Assembly (NCBI GenBank): GCA_026724425.1
Contig: JAIUCV010000084.1
Coordinates: forward strand, 3,218,001-3,282,000
Direction of reading: 5' to 3'
Length of the DNA stretch: 64,000 nucleotides
From: Erythrophleum ivorense
Lineage: Eukaryota; Streptophyta; Magnoliopsida; Fabales; Fabaceae
Shown here: piece after piece, positions 35,201 to 47,280 of the stretch
Numbering within the stretch: position 1 is the first letter of the stretch
Layout of the letters: each line of letters starts with the position of its first letter
Translations under genes and position numbers: made by a program
Notes under the pieces: model-generated
Databases searched by the model: none
Seen by the model: only the letters and a program-made list of their open reading frames with translations
What the model was told of the DNA's origin: nothing

Positions 35201-36899
35201 GTGAAATCCTAACAATATTTCCCACTTTTTGTTTGTTGGACCACATTTATGAATTAATATATAATGACGGTTGACTAAATTTAGTTTTACGTAATTTAGT
35301 TATCACCAACTTACGTGAACATTCTCCAACGTATGGTGAAAGTTGTTAGCACGATCAAGTATTCTATATCTCATATAAGCAGCACTTTTGAAGATTCGAG
35401 AGAGAATTCGGACCAATCGTTAGTAAATTTCGTGTCATTCTTACAAGAAGAGGACGTGACATGGTGTTGGAAAAAAGTGAACATATATTATAAGCAAGCG
35501 TGCCATATGAGGAGTGCTTCTTATGTGTGTCCCCTTTCACTCGTTTGTGTTAAAGCGCATGCATTTTTCTAAAGGCAATAAAGTGTCTCTCTTTTTCTTA
35601 ACTTCTTCATGATACCGATCGGGTCCAAGATCTAGCCTACATCTAATATGCCGATCTTTTGTCTCTCATACATGAGAATACGGTTAGTTTCGTAAAAGTG
35701 ATTAATATGTACTTTCGTGGTGAACGTAGCCACGTTCTTAAAGACATATATGAACGTAGTTTCGTAAAAATTATATAATTTTCTTCTTCCCTTTTTAGTT
35801 AAATCTAAGTTATATATTTTTGGAAGCATAATCCTCCCAACTATGTACGTACCACACTGAACTATTAAAAGAGCGGTGCTTAAAAAAGTATAGTGGCGAA
35901 ATGATTCATCCTAACCATGGGTCATGTTCGAGATCTTCCAACCGCGATTAACCATTGTAATGTCTTAAATGACAACACCTCCCGGCACTTTTATAGGTCT
36001 CATACTCTCATATAGACTTAAGCTCATTATCACTCTAAGGGCCTAAGGCATAGTGTAAACGTAGGTCCAAGATATTCCAGTTATCGAAAAAAAAGGAATG
36101 GTGCATACACAAAATTGTCACTAAGAATAATTAAAACCAAACTGGTTATAGATAAGTTTTGTTTATGTCGTCGTATACGGGTTTAAATCCAGTATGCTAT
36201 CTTTGGGAACAGGTGATTTACGTTTTGTTGATATGACAAAAATTATTAATTAGTGAGACTATGGACCAGATTCTCATAGCCTTCATACGATTAACGAAAA
36301 TAAATAAAAAGTATGTTTAAAACAAAATCATACGGCTAACTTTGGGTTAATTAACACTGTAGGTTAAATCACATACCTCCATGGGGCATCTTTCTACTGA
36401 TCTCGCCAATTTTCATTATCGATCTCTTACTATTTTTTACCGTCAAGCTAATGCACTTAGACGTATAGGTGATCATTCATTGCTTGACCAAAGTAATAAA
36501 CCTTCTATATATCTCGCCAATTTACAAACTTTTATCACGTACATTCACATCCATTTTTTGTTAATACATAGGTATGTTAAGCCGTACCAGTACCAATCAT
36601 ATGGAGCATAAAAAACAAAACAAAAAATAGAGCAAAAAAATGTACTTTCATTGTTTGTATGCTCTATTTATTTTTCTCCGTACACCGTAATCATTAAAAA
36701 CCCTAAATGAACCGTTGACAACAAGAAAGACACTAGTGTTAATCTGTGAACTGAAGTCATATTCGTATTTCAAATTTATGGCAAGGACATCAAGTGAAGT
36801 TAGTGTTTGGTTCAGCTAATTTTCGGTTTCATAAATACTCTGTGGCTCCGTGTTAAAGCCAATTACTACAACAGCATTACGTATAGCAGCAGAATTAAA
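32258..36899. other. Long gene-poor intergenic region
   Basis: AT-rich with few landmarks. 33148-33370 may be a decayed LTR or foldback: GAAGATTCATCTTC next to an inverted AAGATGAAATCTT, then TATAAATAG near 33328. The 35315-35572 open frame shows no recognisable family or codon bias and is left out. No RNA gene was recognised. Confidence 0.4.
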
Positions 36900-37371
36900 G
36901 CATGAAAAAAAGTGTGATCAACTCTCTCCATCTTTGCGATACGTGGACACTCTAGAAATTGACACGTGGCATGACTTTTCCTATTCTTTCCAACTGAAAA
37001 CTCTAAATCATATTTATTTGCTAAACATTTAATTTTGTGTAATGAAAACTACAAAATATTACTCCAAAATTATTATTCTTCGGATTCCATCTTGAGAAAC
37101 GGATCCAGCGAAAAGCGATAGCTGGAAAGCGAAATCCGTTCCATATGGCCGTGAATAAACAAAAAGAGTTGAGAGTTAAAGAGACATGTGATATAATGCA
37201 AAAATATATATATTTAAAAGTCATTCGCTAACCAAGCAAGTTGAAATTAAAATGCGGATATTATTTAAGTTATAGTTTATAATATTAATCACAAATCTAT
37301 AATTATTTTCCAGTATTTTTTTAAACTATAACAATAGGAAAACCCGCACGTGTACGTGGGCATTAGTCTAG
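36900..37371 (+). mobile_element. Second copy of the outer Helitron, 3' part
   Basis: Shares with 7316-8641 the blocks TCAACTCTCTCC, CGTGGACAC, GACACGTGGCAT, CCATCTTGA, GCTAACCAAGCAA and CACAAATCTATAATTATTTT. It ends with a clear hairpin CCCGCACGTGTACGTGGG then CATTAGTCTAG|T. The 5' terminus could not be fixed. This copy lacks the nested 715-bp insertion. Confidence 0.65.
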
Positions 37372-38415
37372 TTATAATAAATATTCCATAAATTAGTATA
37401 GATTTGTATATCTTACGTATTCGGATAGATAAGGTCAAAATTGTTTTCTTTTTGTTTTTGGGTTAAAAGGCTTTAGATAGGTCAATTTAGTAAGTAAATA
37501 GATTTGTTTTGGAAACTAAATAATTAATTGTAATCATTTATTATTTCTGTTTCATTTATTTGGAGTAAAAGCGAACTTTTTTTTTTAACATTGAAGAAGA
37601 CCAAAATAAAAATTTGTGAGCTTGGCTGCCGATTCACTAAACTTGTAATCATATGATATTTGACGAATTAGGGTTAATGTTTCTAAAACCGTGGTTCATA
37701 TATAGCAGTTCGGCCCACCAAAACACGAAAAAGCAAAATTGTAGTCCATTTCAAAATGAGTTGCACAGAGAGGCTTTGGCACACAGTATTGACCATCATT
37801 TACACACAGAAAACTAGTCTCACTAACAATCGAATTATTACTCTCGATGCTAGATATATTATTTTGTTTGTATATGCACTATACACATATCACCTAGTAT
37901 TAATAACAAAGCGGGCGGCCTAATAACCGAGACAAATCTGGAAATGGACCACGAACATTAAAAGCTGTTAAAATGGAATTAAATATTTGAACTAATAAAA
38001 AAGGCAACATAATGCGAATGGTCCATATGCATGTGAGGGCAGTACGGAATCGGGATGCCATGCAGCCATAACACATCCCCTAAACATGCACCACCCTCCT
38101 CTCTGGACCATTCCTAACTTGCTTCTCACTCTCTTTTTAAAAATTCTTGTACTTCAATTTGCGTTATTTTATGCATTTTCTCTTCACAAAACCAATTCAA
38201 TTAATATTCCCTTAACAGTCTCTTTGACTCCGACGTTGAGTCGGCTTTTCATTTTTTTGAGTCAGTATTACTTTATGCCGAAGACACTCCTGATCTTCAA
38301 CTGATGATGACACATAATACTATAGCCTATAACGTATTTTAGAACATTGTATTTACTCATTACCAATTACCGATTGATATTTAGATACAAACTTCTAAAT
38401 TTTATATGGTATCAG
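37372..38415. other. Intergenic up to the Copia insertion
   Basis: AT-rich, no gene seen. The last bases before the LTR are TATATGGTATCAG, which resemble a tRNA-Met-type primer binding site (see findings). Confidence 0.4.
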
Positions 38416-39164
38416 TGTAAGAAATAATTTATTCCCTTTAAGTCTTTAAGTGTGGTCTTATAGTTAGTAGTTTTAAGGGAATGTTATAGTTAAATTATTT
38501 GGTAACCAATGAATTAAAAGCTTAAGGAGTTTAATGCTACTTAAGCTAATGAGAGATATTGTGTCAAGCATGTATGAATCAAGAACCATTAAGTGACACC
38601 ATAAGAGTTTTAGGTGTCACTCAATAACACATTAAGAGGTTATGTGTCACTCAATAACACATTAAGAGGTTATGTGTCACTCAATAACACATTAAGAGGT
38701 TATGTGTCACTTAAGTGACACTATAAGAGTTTATGTGTCATTCATGTAATGTGTTAAGGATTAATCATCAACACTTGTCACTTATCCCTTTAAGCTCAAT
38801 TTTGATGGACAATTGACATTAAAGAAAAACTAAAAGAAATCTTAATGAGCATGTTGGTCCTCTCCTCCCCTATAAATATATGTCTTGCTCCATCACAATG
38901 ACATAACAAGAAAAAGAAAACACAACACTTACATTAAAGTTGATAGGGAAGAGGAGAGAAATCAAATCTCATACTTAAAGTTAAGTCTTTCATTTTCAAG
39001 GCTAGAAACCTTTCAAAACACTTCTCTACCATAATGAGTGGAGGTATTCTCTTAATCTTCTTTATTCTACTATGTGATTATCTAGATGTTTGAAGATCTT
39101 GGAGTTCATGTTTATTATGTTTTATATGCATGATGATGAGTTCATGCATGATGATTTTCTTACA
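38416..39164 (+). repeat. 5' LTR, 749 bp
   Basis: TGTAAG...CTTACA ends. Contains a TATA box (TATAAATATA at 38871-38880) and three full copies of a 30-bp repeat at about 38614-38705. Confidence 0.95.
38614..38712 (+). repeat. 30-bp tandem repeat in the 5' LTR, three copies
   Basis: The unit is a GTGTCACTCAATAACACATT core followed by AAGAGGTTAT. There are three copies here and two in the 3' LTR (about 44286-44347), which accounts for the whole 30-bp length difference. Flanking GTGACAC/GTGTCAC words add local dyad symmetry. Confidence 0.9.
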
Positions 39165-39166
39165 TG

Positions 39167-39178
39167 TGGTATCAGAGC
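39167..39178 (+). other. Primer binding site (initiator tRNA-Met type)
   Basis: TGGTATCAGAGC, two bases after the 5' LTR, is complementary to the 3' end of plant initiator tRNA-Met, the usual primer for Copia reverse transcription. Confidence 0.9.
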
Positions 39179-39655
39179 AAATGTTTTTAAAACATCTTTT
39201 TAATTCATGGAGAATAATATGATTGTGCTTAAGAGGATTTAGTGAATTTTCTCATTTTAAATTTAATGTAAAGTAGAGTATACATGATAATGAATCCATA
39301 CATAATTGATATAGATCATTAAAGTAAGGATAAAGGATTAAAGATATCACCACAGTGATTTTGCCTTATAATGATTTATATTTTTTTGTTTTTTTTTTTT
39401 AAGAAGTGATTGTAAATTTGTAAAGTAAGTATATCCACAGATAACTTAGCTTTTAATTACATCACCTATATATATATATTTTTTTTTGAATACTATGACC
39501 TTAAGAAGACTTATGATGACTACCCACAGGAGCACCATAGTTTCTTGTCATATGCATTCAATAATTGTATTTGAAGTGTTGTGTTTTGAAGTCTAATTAG
39601 AACTTGTCATATATCTAAAATTGCAGCATTATTTCCTACTCATCACTTGTCATCA

Positions 39656-42600
39656 ATGGCATCTGCTGTTCCGGTCCTCAATGGAAACAACTTCTCAGAA
39701 TGGAAAGAGAAAGTTGAATTCACATTAGGAGTACTAGATTTAGATTTGGCACTTCGTGAAGAAGAACCATATCCACTAACGAATATCAGTACTGAGGAAG
39801 AAAAGGCTCTCCATAAAGATTGGGAGAAAGCGAACAGACTAAGCATTATGTTTTTAAGGATGACAATAGCAAGTAATATTAAAACTTCCCTTCCGGATGC
39901 AGATAAAGCTAAGGCTTATCTGACAGCAATAGAAGAACGGTTTAAGACTGCAGACAAATCCCTTGCAGGGAAACTTATGGCAGATCTTACAACCATGAAG
40001 TATGATGGGACAAGGTCTATGCATGAACATTGCATTGAAATGACCAACCTTGCGGCTAAACTAAAGAATTTAGGAATGAGTGTAGACGACTCATTTCTCG
40101 TCCAGTTTATCCTAAATTCGCTGCCTCCGATGTATGGACCATTTCAAATCAATTACAACGCCATTGAAGAAAGGTGGACGTCTAATGAATTGGCCAATAA
40201 ATTGGTTCAAGAGGAGTCTAGACTTGGCCGTGAAGGTATTAAAGTTGCCCATTATGTTCAAGGAGCTGGATCTAAAGTTGGGAAAAGGCATCAAAAGAGC
40301 CATAAAAGAGCACCACCCAATATGAACGATTCCGATCAAGGTAATCAGAAGAAAAAGGCAAAGAAAGATGATAGGTGCAACTTTTGCAAAAAGATTGGAC
40401 ACTTTCAGAAAGATTGCACTAAAAGAAGAGAATGGTTCGAAAAGAAAGGTAATCCTATGGGTTCCGTAAGCTTTTTCGAATCTAATCTTGCTCATGTTTC
40501 TTCTAAAACCTGGTGGATAGATAGCGGTGCTAATGTACATGTAACAAATTCCATGCAGGGATTCCTTACGATCCAGACCATAAATTCAAGTGAAAACTAC
40601 TTAATGATGGGAAATCGAGACAAAGCGCCAGTTGAAGCTATTGGCACTTATCGTCTCATTTTGGATAGTGGATTTTGTTTGGATTTATTTCAAACTTTGT
40701 ATGTTCCATCTATTTCCCGTAATTTAGTTTCTGTAAGCAAACTTGATATGGCCGGTTTTAAATCTACTCAAGGAGATGGTTGTTTTAATTTATTTATGAA
40801 CTCTAAACGAATTGGTTCAGGAATATTAGTTGATGGTCTTTATATGTTAAAATTGGCTGATCAACAATTTGAAACACATATGACTCTCCATAATAAAAGT
40901 GGACTTAAACGTAAAACATGTATTAATGACTCATACTTTTTGTGGCATAAAAGATTGGGACATATTTCCAGTGAAAGAATTAAAAGATTGGTAAAAGATG
41001 GAATCATTCCAAATCTTGATTTTACCAATATTAAAGAGTGTATAGATTGCGTTAAGGGTAAGCAAACTAAACACACTAAGAAAGAAGCCACAAGAAGTAC
41101 ACAGCTTCTTGAAGTCATACATACAGATATTTGTGGACCATTTGATGTTCCAACTTTTGGAGGAGAAAAATACTTTATTACCTTTATTGATGATTATTCA
41201 CGGTATTGTTATCTCTATCTATTGCATGAAAAATCTCAATCTGTAGATGCTGTACAAGCATTCATTACTGAAGTTGAGAGACAATTAGATAGAAAAGTGA
41301 AAATCATTAGGTCAGATAGAGGTGGTGAGTTTTATGGCAGATATGATGAAACAGGACAACATCCTGGACCTTTTGCCAAACTTCTCCAGAAATTAGGAAT
41401 TGTTGCCCAATACACAACGCCTGGTTCTCCATGGCAGAATGGTGTAGCAGAAAGGCGTAATCGTACATATATGGAAATGGTTAGATCCATGATGAGTCGG
41501 ACTAACTTACCTATATCCTTGTGGATGGATGCATTACGTACTGCAGTATATATCTTGAATAGGGTTCCAAGCAAATCAGTTCCAAAGACTCCCTTTGAAC
41601 TGTGGAAAGGCTGGAAACCTAGTCTGTCTCATCTCCAAGTTTGGGGATGTCCAGCTGAAGCAAGAATATATAATCCACATGAAAAGAAATTAGATTTCAG
41701 AACAGTAAGTGGTTTCTTTATAGGTTACCCTGAGAAATCTAAAGGATATAGAATTTATTGTCCAACCCATAGTACGAAAATTATAGAAACCAATAATGCC
41801 AGATTTTATGAGAATGGCGAGATTAGTGGAAGTGATAAAAATAAAGATGTGATCATTGAAGAAATTAGGGTAAATATCCCTTTACCCTCTTTTTCGAATA
41901 CCGGAAATCCTTATGTTGTTGAACCGTTAAACAACGAGGAAAATCCGGTATATGATCAAGCAGTCCATGATGAAAACATCGTCAATGATGATCATGAAGC
42001 ACAACAAGAATTAGCATTAAGAAGATCAACTCGTACGAGAAGATCTGCTATTTCTGATGATTATGTGCTTTATCAAGTAGAATCTGGTGAATGGGATATT
42101 AAAGATCCGGTTTCTTATTCACAAGCCATGAAAGATGTTAACTCTGATAAATGGATTGATGCCACTAAAGAAGAAATAGACTCAATGGCTAAGAATGAAG
42201 TTTGGGACATTGTTCCATTGCCTGAAGGACACAAAGCGGTCGGGTGTAAGTGGGTCTTTAAGACCAAACTCGACTGTAATGGCAATGTTGAACGCTATAA
42301 AGCCAGACTTGTAGCTAAAGGGTTTAATCAAAAAGAAGGCATTGATTATATTGAGACTTTTTCTCCTGTGTCAAGAAAAGACTCTCTCAGAATTATCTTG
42401 GCGTTAGTAGCTCAATATGATCTTGAGTTACATCAAATGGATGTGAAAACTGCCTTTCTTAATGGAGACTTACACGAAGAAGTCTACATGTGTCAACCTG
42501 AAGGCTTTATAATTAAAGGTCAGGAAGACATGGTCTGCAAATTAAAGAAATCAATATATGGACTGAAACAAGCTTCGAGGCAATGGTATCTAAAGTTTGA

Positions 42601-43675
42601 TGAAATCATTACGAAATTCGGTTTCAAAGAAAATGCTGCAGATCCATGTATATACCTCAAGATCAGTGGGAGTAAGTTCATATTTTTGGTACTGTATGTT
42701 GATGATATTTTATTGGCCAGCAGTAATCTTGGTTTATTACATGAGACTAAGATGTATCTCTCTAAGAATTTTGAGATGAAAGATATGGGTGAGGCATCTT
42801 ATGTGATAGGAATTGAAATATTCCGTGATAGATCACTTGGAGTTTTGGGACTGTCTCAGAAAGCATATATTGACAAAATTCTTGAGAGATTTGGTATGAT
42901 GTCATGTTCTTCTAACAATGTTCCTATGCAGAAAGGTGACAAGCTTGATCTTAAGCAATGTCCGCAAAATGAAATGGAACGTAATGAAATGCAAAATTAC
43001 CCTTATGCATCTCTTGTGGGAAGTTTGATGTATGCACAGGTTTGTACAAGACCTGATATTAGTCATGCAGTCGGTATGTTGGGTAGGTTTCAGAGTAACC
43101 CAGGACTCGCTCATTGGAAAGCTGCAAAGAAAGTGTTGAGATATCTAAAAGGAACAAGAAATAACATATTGACATATCGAAAATCAACACATCCACAGAT
43201 GGTTGGATTTTCGGACTCAGATTTTGGTGGATGTCATGATTCTAGGCACTGCACTCTTGGCTATGTGTATCTCCTATGCGGAGGTGCCATTTCATGGAAA
43301 AGCCAAAAGTCGCAGTTAATTTACACATCCACTATGGAGGCTGAGTATGTTGCATGTTATGAGACTTCTATTCAGGGATCATGGTTGCGGAACTTCGTCT
43401 CCGAGTTTAAGGCCTTAAGTTTTGTTGACAAACCTTTAACTCTTTATTGTGACAATCAAGCTGCAATCTTCTTTTCTAAGCATGATAGGATATCTAAAGG
43501 AGCCAAGCATATGGACCTTAAATATCTATCACTGAAGCAAGATGTTAAAAGAGAAAAGTTTGTCATTGAACACATAGGCACTGAACTTATGGTAGCAGAC
43601 ATATTTACAAAAGCATTACCTCCTAAGACATTTAAGAAGCATGCTGAAAGTATGGGTCTTGAGGATAGCTCTTAA
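39656..43675 (+). CDS. Copia gag-pol polyprotein, intact
   Basis: One uninterrupted frame of 1339 residues; the first true ATG is at 39656 ([10 protein letters not shown]). Domains in order are: Gag with [13 protein letters not shown]; a CCHC zinc knuckle [14 protein letters not shown] (about 241); protease [11 protein letters not shown] (about 285); the pre-integrase [10 protein letters not shown]; integrase core HTDICGPF (about 488), with RSDRGGEF and GVAERRNRT; reverse transcriptase from [11 protein letters not shown] through [12 protein letters not shown] and [12 protein letters not shown] to YVDD (about 1014); and RNase H ending with MEAEYVA and LYCDNQAAI. The order INT before RT defines Copia. 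It resembles TNT1-type elements, but the lineage is not assigned. No stop or frameshift was seen. Confidence 0.97.
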   Translation: MASAVPVLNGNNFSEWKEKVEFTLGVLDLDLALREEEPYPLTNISTEEEKALHKDWEKANRLSIMFLRMTIASNIKTSLPDADKAKAYLTAIEERFKTADKSLAGKLMADLTTMKYDGTRSMHEHCIEMTNLAAKLKNLGMSVDDSFLVQFILNSLPPMYGPFQINYNAIEERWTSNELANKLVQEESRLGREGIKVAHYVQGAGSKVGKRHQKSHKRAPPNMNDSDQGNQKKKAKKDDRCNFCKKIGHFQKDCTKRREWFEKKGNPMGSVSFFESNLAHVSSKTWWIDSGANVHVTNSMQGFLTIQTINSSENYLMMGNRDKAPVEAIGTYRLILDSGFCLDLFQTLYVPSISRNLVSVSKLDMAGFKSTQGDGCFNLFMNSKRIGSGILVDGLYMLKLADQQFETHMTLHNKSGLKRKTCINDSYFLWHKRLGHISSERIKRLVKDGIIPNLDFTNIKECIDCVKGKQTKHTKKEATRSTQLLEVIHTDICGPFDVPTFGGEKYFITFIDDYSRYCYLYLLHEKSQSVDAVQAFITEVERQLDRKVKIIRSDRGGEFYGRYDETGQHPGPFAKLLQKLGIVAQYTTPGSPWQNGVAERRNRTYMEMVRSMMSRTNLPISLWMDALRTAVYILNRVPSKSVPKTPFELWKGWKPSLSHLQVWGCPAEARIYNPHEKKLDFRTVSGFFIGYPEKSKGYRIYCPTHSTKIIETNNARFYENGEISGSDKNKDVIIEEIRVNIPLPSFSNTGNPYVVEPLNNEENPVYDQAVHDENIVNDDHEAQQELALRRSTRTRRSAISDDYVLYQVESGEWDIKDPVSYSQAMKDVNSDKWIDATKEEIDSMAKNEVWDIVPLPEGHKAVGCKWVFKTKLDCNGNVERYKARLVAKGFNQKEGIDYIETFSPVSRKDSLRIILALVAQYDLELHQMDVKTAFLNGDLHEEVYMCQPEGFIIKGQEDMVCKLKKSIYGLKQASRQWYLKFDEIITKFGFKENAADPCIYLKISGSKFIFLVLYVDDILLASSNLGLLHETKMYLSKNFEMKDMGEASYVIGIEIFRDRSLGVLGLSQKAYIDKILERFGMMSCSSNNVPMQKGDKLDLKQCPQNEMERNEMQNYPYASLVGSLMYAQVCTRPDISHAVGMLGRFQSNPGLAHWKAAKKVLRYLKGTRNNILTYRKSTHPQMVGFSDSDFGGCHDSRHCTLGYVYLLCGGAISWKSQKSQLIYTSTMEAEYVACYETSIQGSWLRNFVSEFKALSFVDKPLTLYCDNQAAIFFSKHDRISKGAKHMDLKYLSLKQDVKREKFVIEHIGTELMVADIFTKALPPKTFKKHAESMGLEDSS

Positions 43676-44077
43676 TTATGTTGTTTGTTTATGAACAGTC
43701 TATCAATGATAATGATTTGAGCTCTAATATATATATATTAATGTTAGTGACTTTTACATCTTTTATATATTCTGTATTCAATGTGCACACACATTATTGT
43801 TGATTGAATTATAGTAACAGAATATGTCTTTTACAGACAGAAAAGAGACCATTAAAGTAACTCCTTCTTAAGTTTATGGTCTACCTATGAAGATAATCAA
43901 TGTAGTAGTACATGGAAGGAATCATGTTGCAAAATAATGTGTAACCGCCATGACTCTCATTGATTATTGGATTAGCTAAGACATTAATGATAACCAAATA
44001 CAAATAACATTATAACATCTTATGCCGGCCTTATGTCTCCCATAAGTAAAACTATAATGCACTATACTATAGACCAA

Positions 44078-44086
44078 GTGGGAGAA
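44078..44086 (+). other. Polypurine tract
   Basis: GTGGGAGAA immediately precedes the 3' LTR TGTAAG, the expected plus-strand primer site. Confidence 0.85.
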
Positions 44087-44805
44087 TGTAAGAAATAATT
44101 TATTCCCTTTAAGTCTTTAAGTGTGGTCTTATAGTTAGTAGTTTTAAGGGAATGTTATAGTTAAATTATTTGGTAACCAATGAATTAAAAGCTTAAGGAG
44201 TTTAATGCTACTTAAGCTAATGAGAGATATTGTGTCAAGCATGTATGAATCAAGAACCATTAAGTGACACCATAAGAGTTTTAGGTGTCACTCAATAACA
44301 CATTAAGAGGTTATGTGTCACTCAATAACACATTAAGAGGTTATGTGTCACTTAAGTGACACTATAAGAGTTTATGTGTCATTCATGTAATGTGTTAAGG
44401 ATTAATCATCAACACTTGTCACTTATCCCTTTAAGCTCAATTTTGATGGACAATTGACATTAAAGAAAAACTAAAAGAAATCTTAATGAGCATGTTGGTC
44501 CTCTCCTCCCCTATAAATATATGTCTTGCTCCATCACAATGACATAACAAGAAAAAGAAAACACAACACTTACATTAAAGTTGATAGGGAAGAGGAGAGA
44601 AATCAAATCTCATACTTAAAGTTAAGTCTTTCATTTTCAAGGCTAGAAACCTTTCAAAACACTTCTCTACCATAATGAGTGGAGGTATTCTCTTAATCTT
44701 CTTTATTCTACTATGTGATTATCTAGATGTTTGAAGATCTTGGAGTTCATGTTTATTATGTTTTATATGCATGATGATGAGTTCATGCATGATGATTTTC
44801 TTACA
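44087..44805 (+). repeat. 3' LTR, 719 bp
   Basis: Same sequence as the 5' LTR by eye, except for two instead of three copies of the 30-bp repeat. Ends CTTACA, followed by the ATCAG target duplication. Confidence 0.95.
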
Positions 44806-44810
44806 ATCAG

Positions 44811-47280
44811 TATCACAATCCAAAAGATAGTAACCAATATATGCGAAAACAAAAAAAAATCTGGTTCAAAAATAATGGATAAAAAATAATTAAAAGACTA
44901 TATTAAAATTCTATTATCATATACCTACTTATCAAACGTCATAAGCACATACCTAATTATCTAAGGTTGTATATCTATTTGGTTACCGCCGAGGAGTCGA
45001 CCACAGATTGGGGTGAATATTTTCATCGAATTTTAAAGATTAATATTCATCTCTCGATTTATTCATAATCGGTTGGAGCTTTAGAGAACAAATGATCAAG
45101 TTAAAGTAACCCATGCACCTCACGAAAGCTACCGAGTGTATAAATAGTATCATAGCGGTTAAAAGACATGCATGCAACTTGACAGAAAAATAAAGAGGGA
45201 TAATTTAAGTAAACGGTCACAGATAGTATATATAAATGTTAGATTGTCTACCTAAACGGAAAATAAAAACATTCCGATATATTCCTATTCTTATATACAT
45301 CAAAAAGAACAAGAGATGAGTAATTAATACGAGGGCAACGTATAGAAGAGGTAGTAAAGCGACAAGAAGCATTTTGGCATATTATGTGATTTTATGGGCC
45401 ACCCTTTTATTTTAATTATATACTTTAATGCTTTATTTATTTCAACCAACTAGATTAATTGTGTATACTAAATGTTTTACCTAAGATGAAAAAGTAAGGT
45501 TTTAGTGCTTCTACACTAAAATGCTTTGTAAACGTAAAATGTTTACCTAAAGTGCTTCAACACATTACATGCCTAAACACTCAAATATGTAAAGTGGAAG
45601 CCCCGGTGGCTGGCCAAGGGTTTTTGGTAGGATGATCATAGCTCCAACGACAACCCATGGTGTGTGATATCGCAACCCCATCTAAAAGGACCAAACCACG
45701 ATGAATGTGCGAAACTTTTTACGCTGAAGCGATGATAAGGAAGAAGTTTGGCGTCGTGAGTGGATATATGCTAATACCACTAGGGAGCTTGGCAGATTTT
45801 TGAAGACTGATGGACCAACGATGTTTTGGTGGTGTCATGTTTGAGTTTAGACTTGTCAAGTTCTAAATTTGTAATCCTATACACACACTAACAACTTCCC
45901 AAGTGCAAGGTAACTAATAGTGGTAAGTAAGGGATCGAACCCAAAATTAGGACTAAAAACGCAATATGGTTTGCAATAAACAATCTAAGCATAGAGATTA
46001 AGGTGTTTTTAGTCTTTGTAACTTAAACAGTACTAAAGATAAGCCTAAAGACAGTGTATAAATTAAATAACAAGAAGAAGAGTAAAGCTTTCATTAAACA
46101 GTAATTATAACTGACCTCTAAACATCAACATCTTCCTAATCCATTCTCCGTAAGTGAGATTTACTCATCACTAATGAACATGGTAAAAATATAAATAAAA
46201 GGCATAACTAGCTAAAAGCATACAAGTAAACTGCATAAAGTAAAGAACTTGGAAATAAAAATAGGTTAAAAAGCTAGCATTAAAGAGTGAAGGATCCGTT
46301 TATAATCTCTTTGGATTTTTACATGAAAATTCAAGGATTTTTGTATAGAACAATTTTAGACTTTGACGTATCGTTGATGTGAGATTACTAATGGCTCTTC
46401 TAAAATGATGGAAAGTTTGGTTCATATTGAACTAAACCACATAATTTGAAGAACATAATCTAATAGACTTTTCAAAAACCAAAAAAAAAAGGCTTAACTG
46501 AGGATCTGAATTATTGCATGAGAGCAATCGAGGCAACAAGAAGATTCAATTAATAGAGCGTTTTCAATCCTGACATCAATCCCATTGACTCTAGACATCT
46601 AGCTCTTTTCAATCCTACTATATATAACTTTTAGTTCGGTTCATAAAAGTATTGTTAGCCGTTAAATTAGAATGTCTAATGTCAAGAAAAATTAAGTGTT
46701 TAAAGGTGACATCTTCCTTGAAGACATATAAGATTTTTAAGAGTTCTGTTCGATAAGTCTAAGTTGACTGCCTAAAGAACTAGAGATAAGAACAAGCTAG
46801 AAAATTGAAGAAACCTGCGAAAAACCCTCTCTACAAATCTCTAACGTGAGAATGACTTCAAGTTGAGTTTACATTCACAACTAGAGGCTTAAATACATTA
46901 GACCCCATCCAAAGATAGCTGTGGCCTGAATTGCATGGGCTAAAAATGGTGGTCCAGTCGAGTGATTTAGATGTTCACGTATATATTTTGTATATGATTA
47001 TGTAAATTTACATACAAATCGTCGTAATAAACCTAATTAACTACTGAATAAATTACATAAACTTAAAAGGGTCATATAGCTACACAGTTGTACGTGTATA
47101 TATTTCATGTATAGCCCCACTATATTATTTTGATAATATGTAAATTTATTTACCAAAAAGAACGGTTTTTTTACAACAGCTTGGCCGAGCAAAAGAGAAT
47201 CAAAGAGGCCCAAAAAAGTGTAAAAAGCCTATCGAAACAGGGTGGAATGATGGAAAGCTCGCAACATCAAAGAGCAATTA
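44811..47280. other. Intergenic with decayed repeat sequence
   Basis: 45890-45950 carries CCCAAGTGCAAGGTAACTAA and GGGATCGAACCCA, a phrase I associate with internal parts of plant LTR elements or LARDs. The surrounding 45840-46930 is probably such a remnant. No gene was recognised elsewhere. Confidence 0.35.

Larger units (their letters stand above)
38416..44805 (+). mobile_element. Complete, probably young Ty1/copia LTR retrotransposon
   Basis: Both LTRs, the primer binding site, one intact gag-pol frame, the polypurine tract and a 5-bp target duplication (ATCAG at 38411-38415 and 44806-44810) are present in 6390 bp. By eye the two LTRs are identical apart from one 30-bp repeat copy, implying recent insertion. 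All enzyme motifs are intact, so the element could still be autonomous. It lies between NYC1 and YUC2 in gene-poor DNA. Confidence 0.97.

Noticed and set aside
35315..35572. 85-codon plus-strand frame in the gene-poor region
   Set aside because: No homology, splice context or composition that sets it apart from chance.
41332..41574. Antisense frames inside the Copia polyprotein
   Set aside because: Shadows of gag-pol with no own signals.
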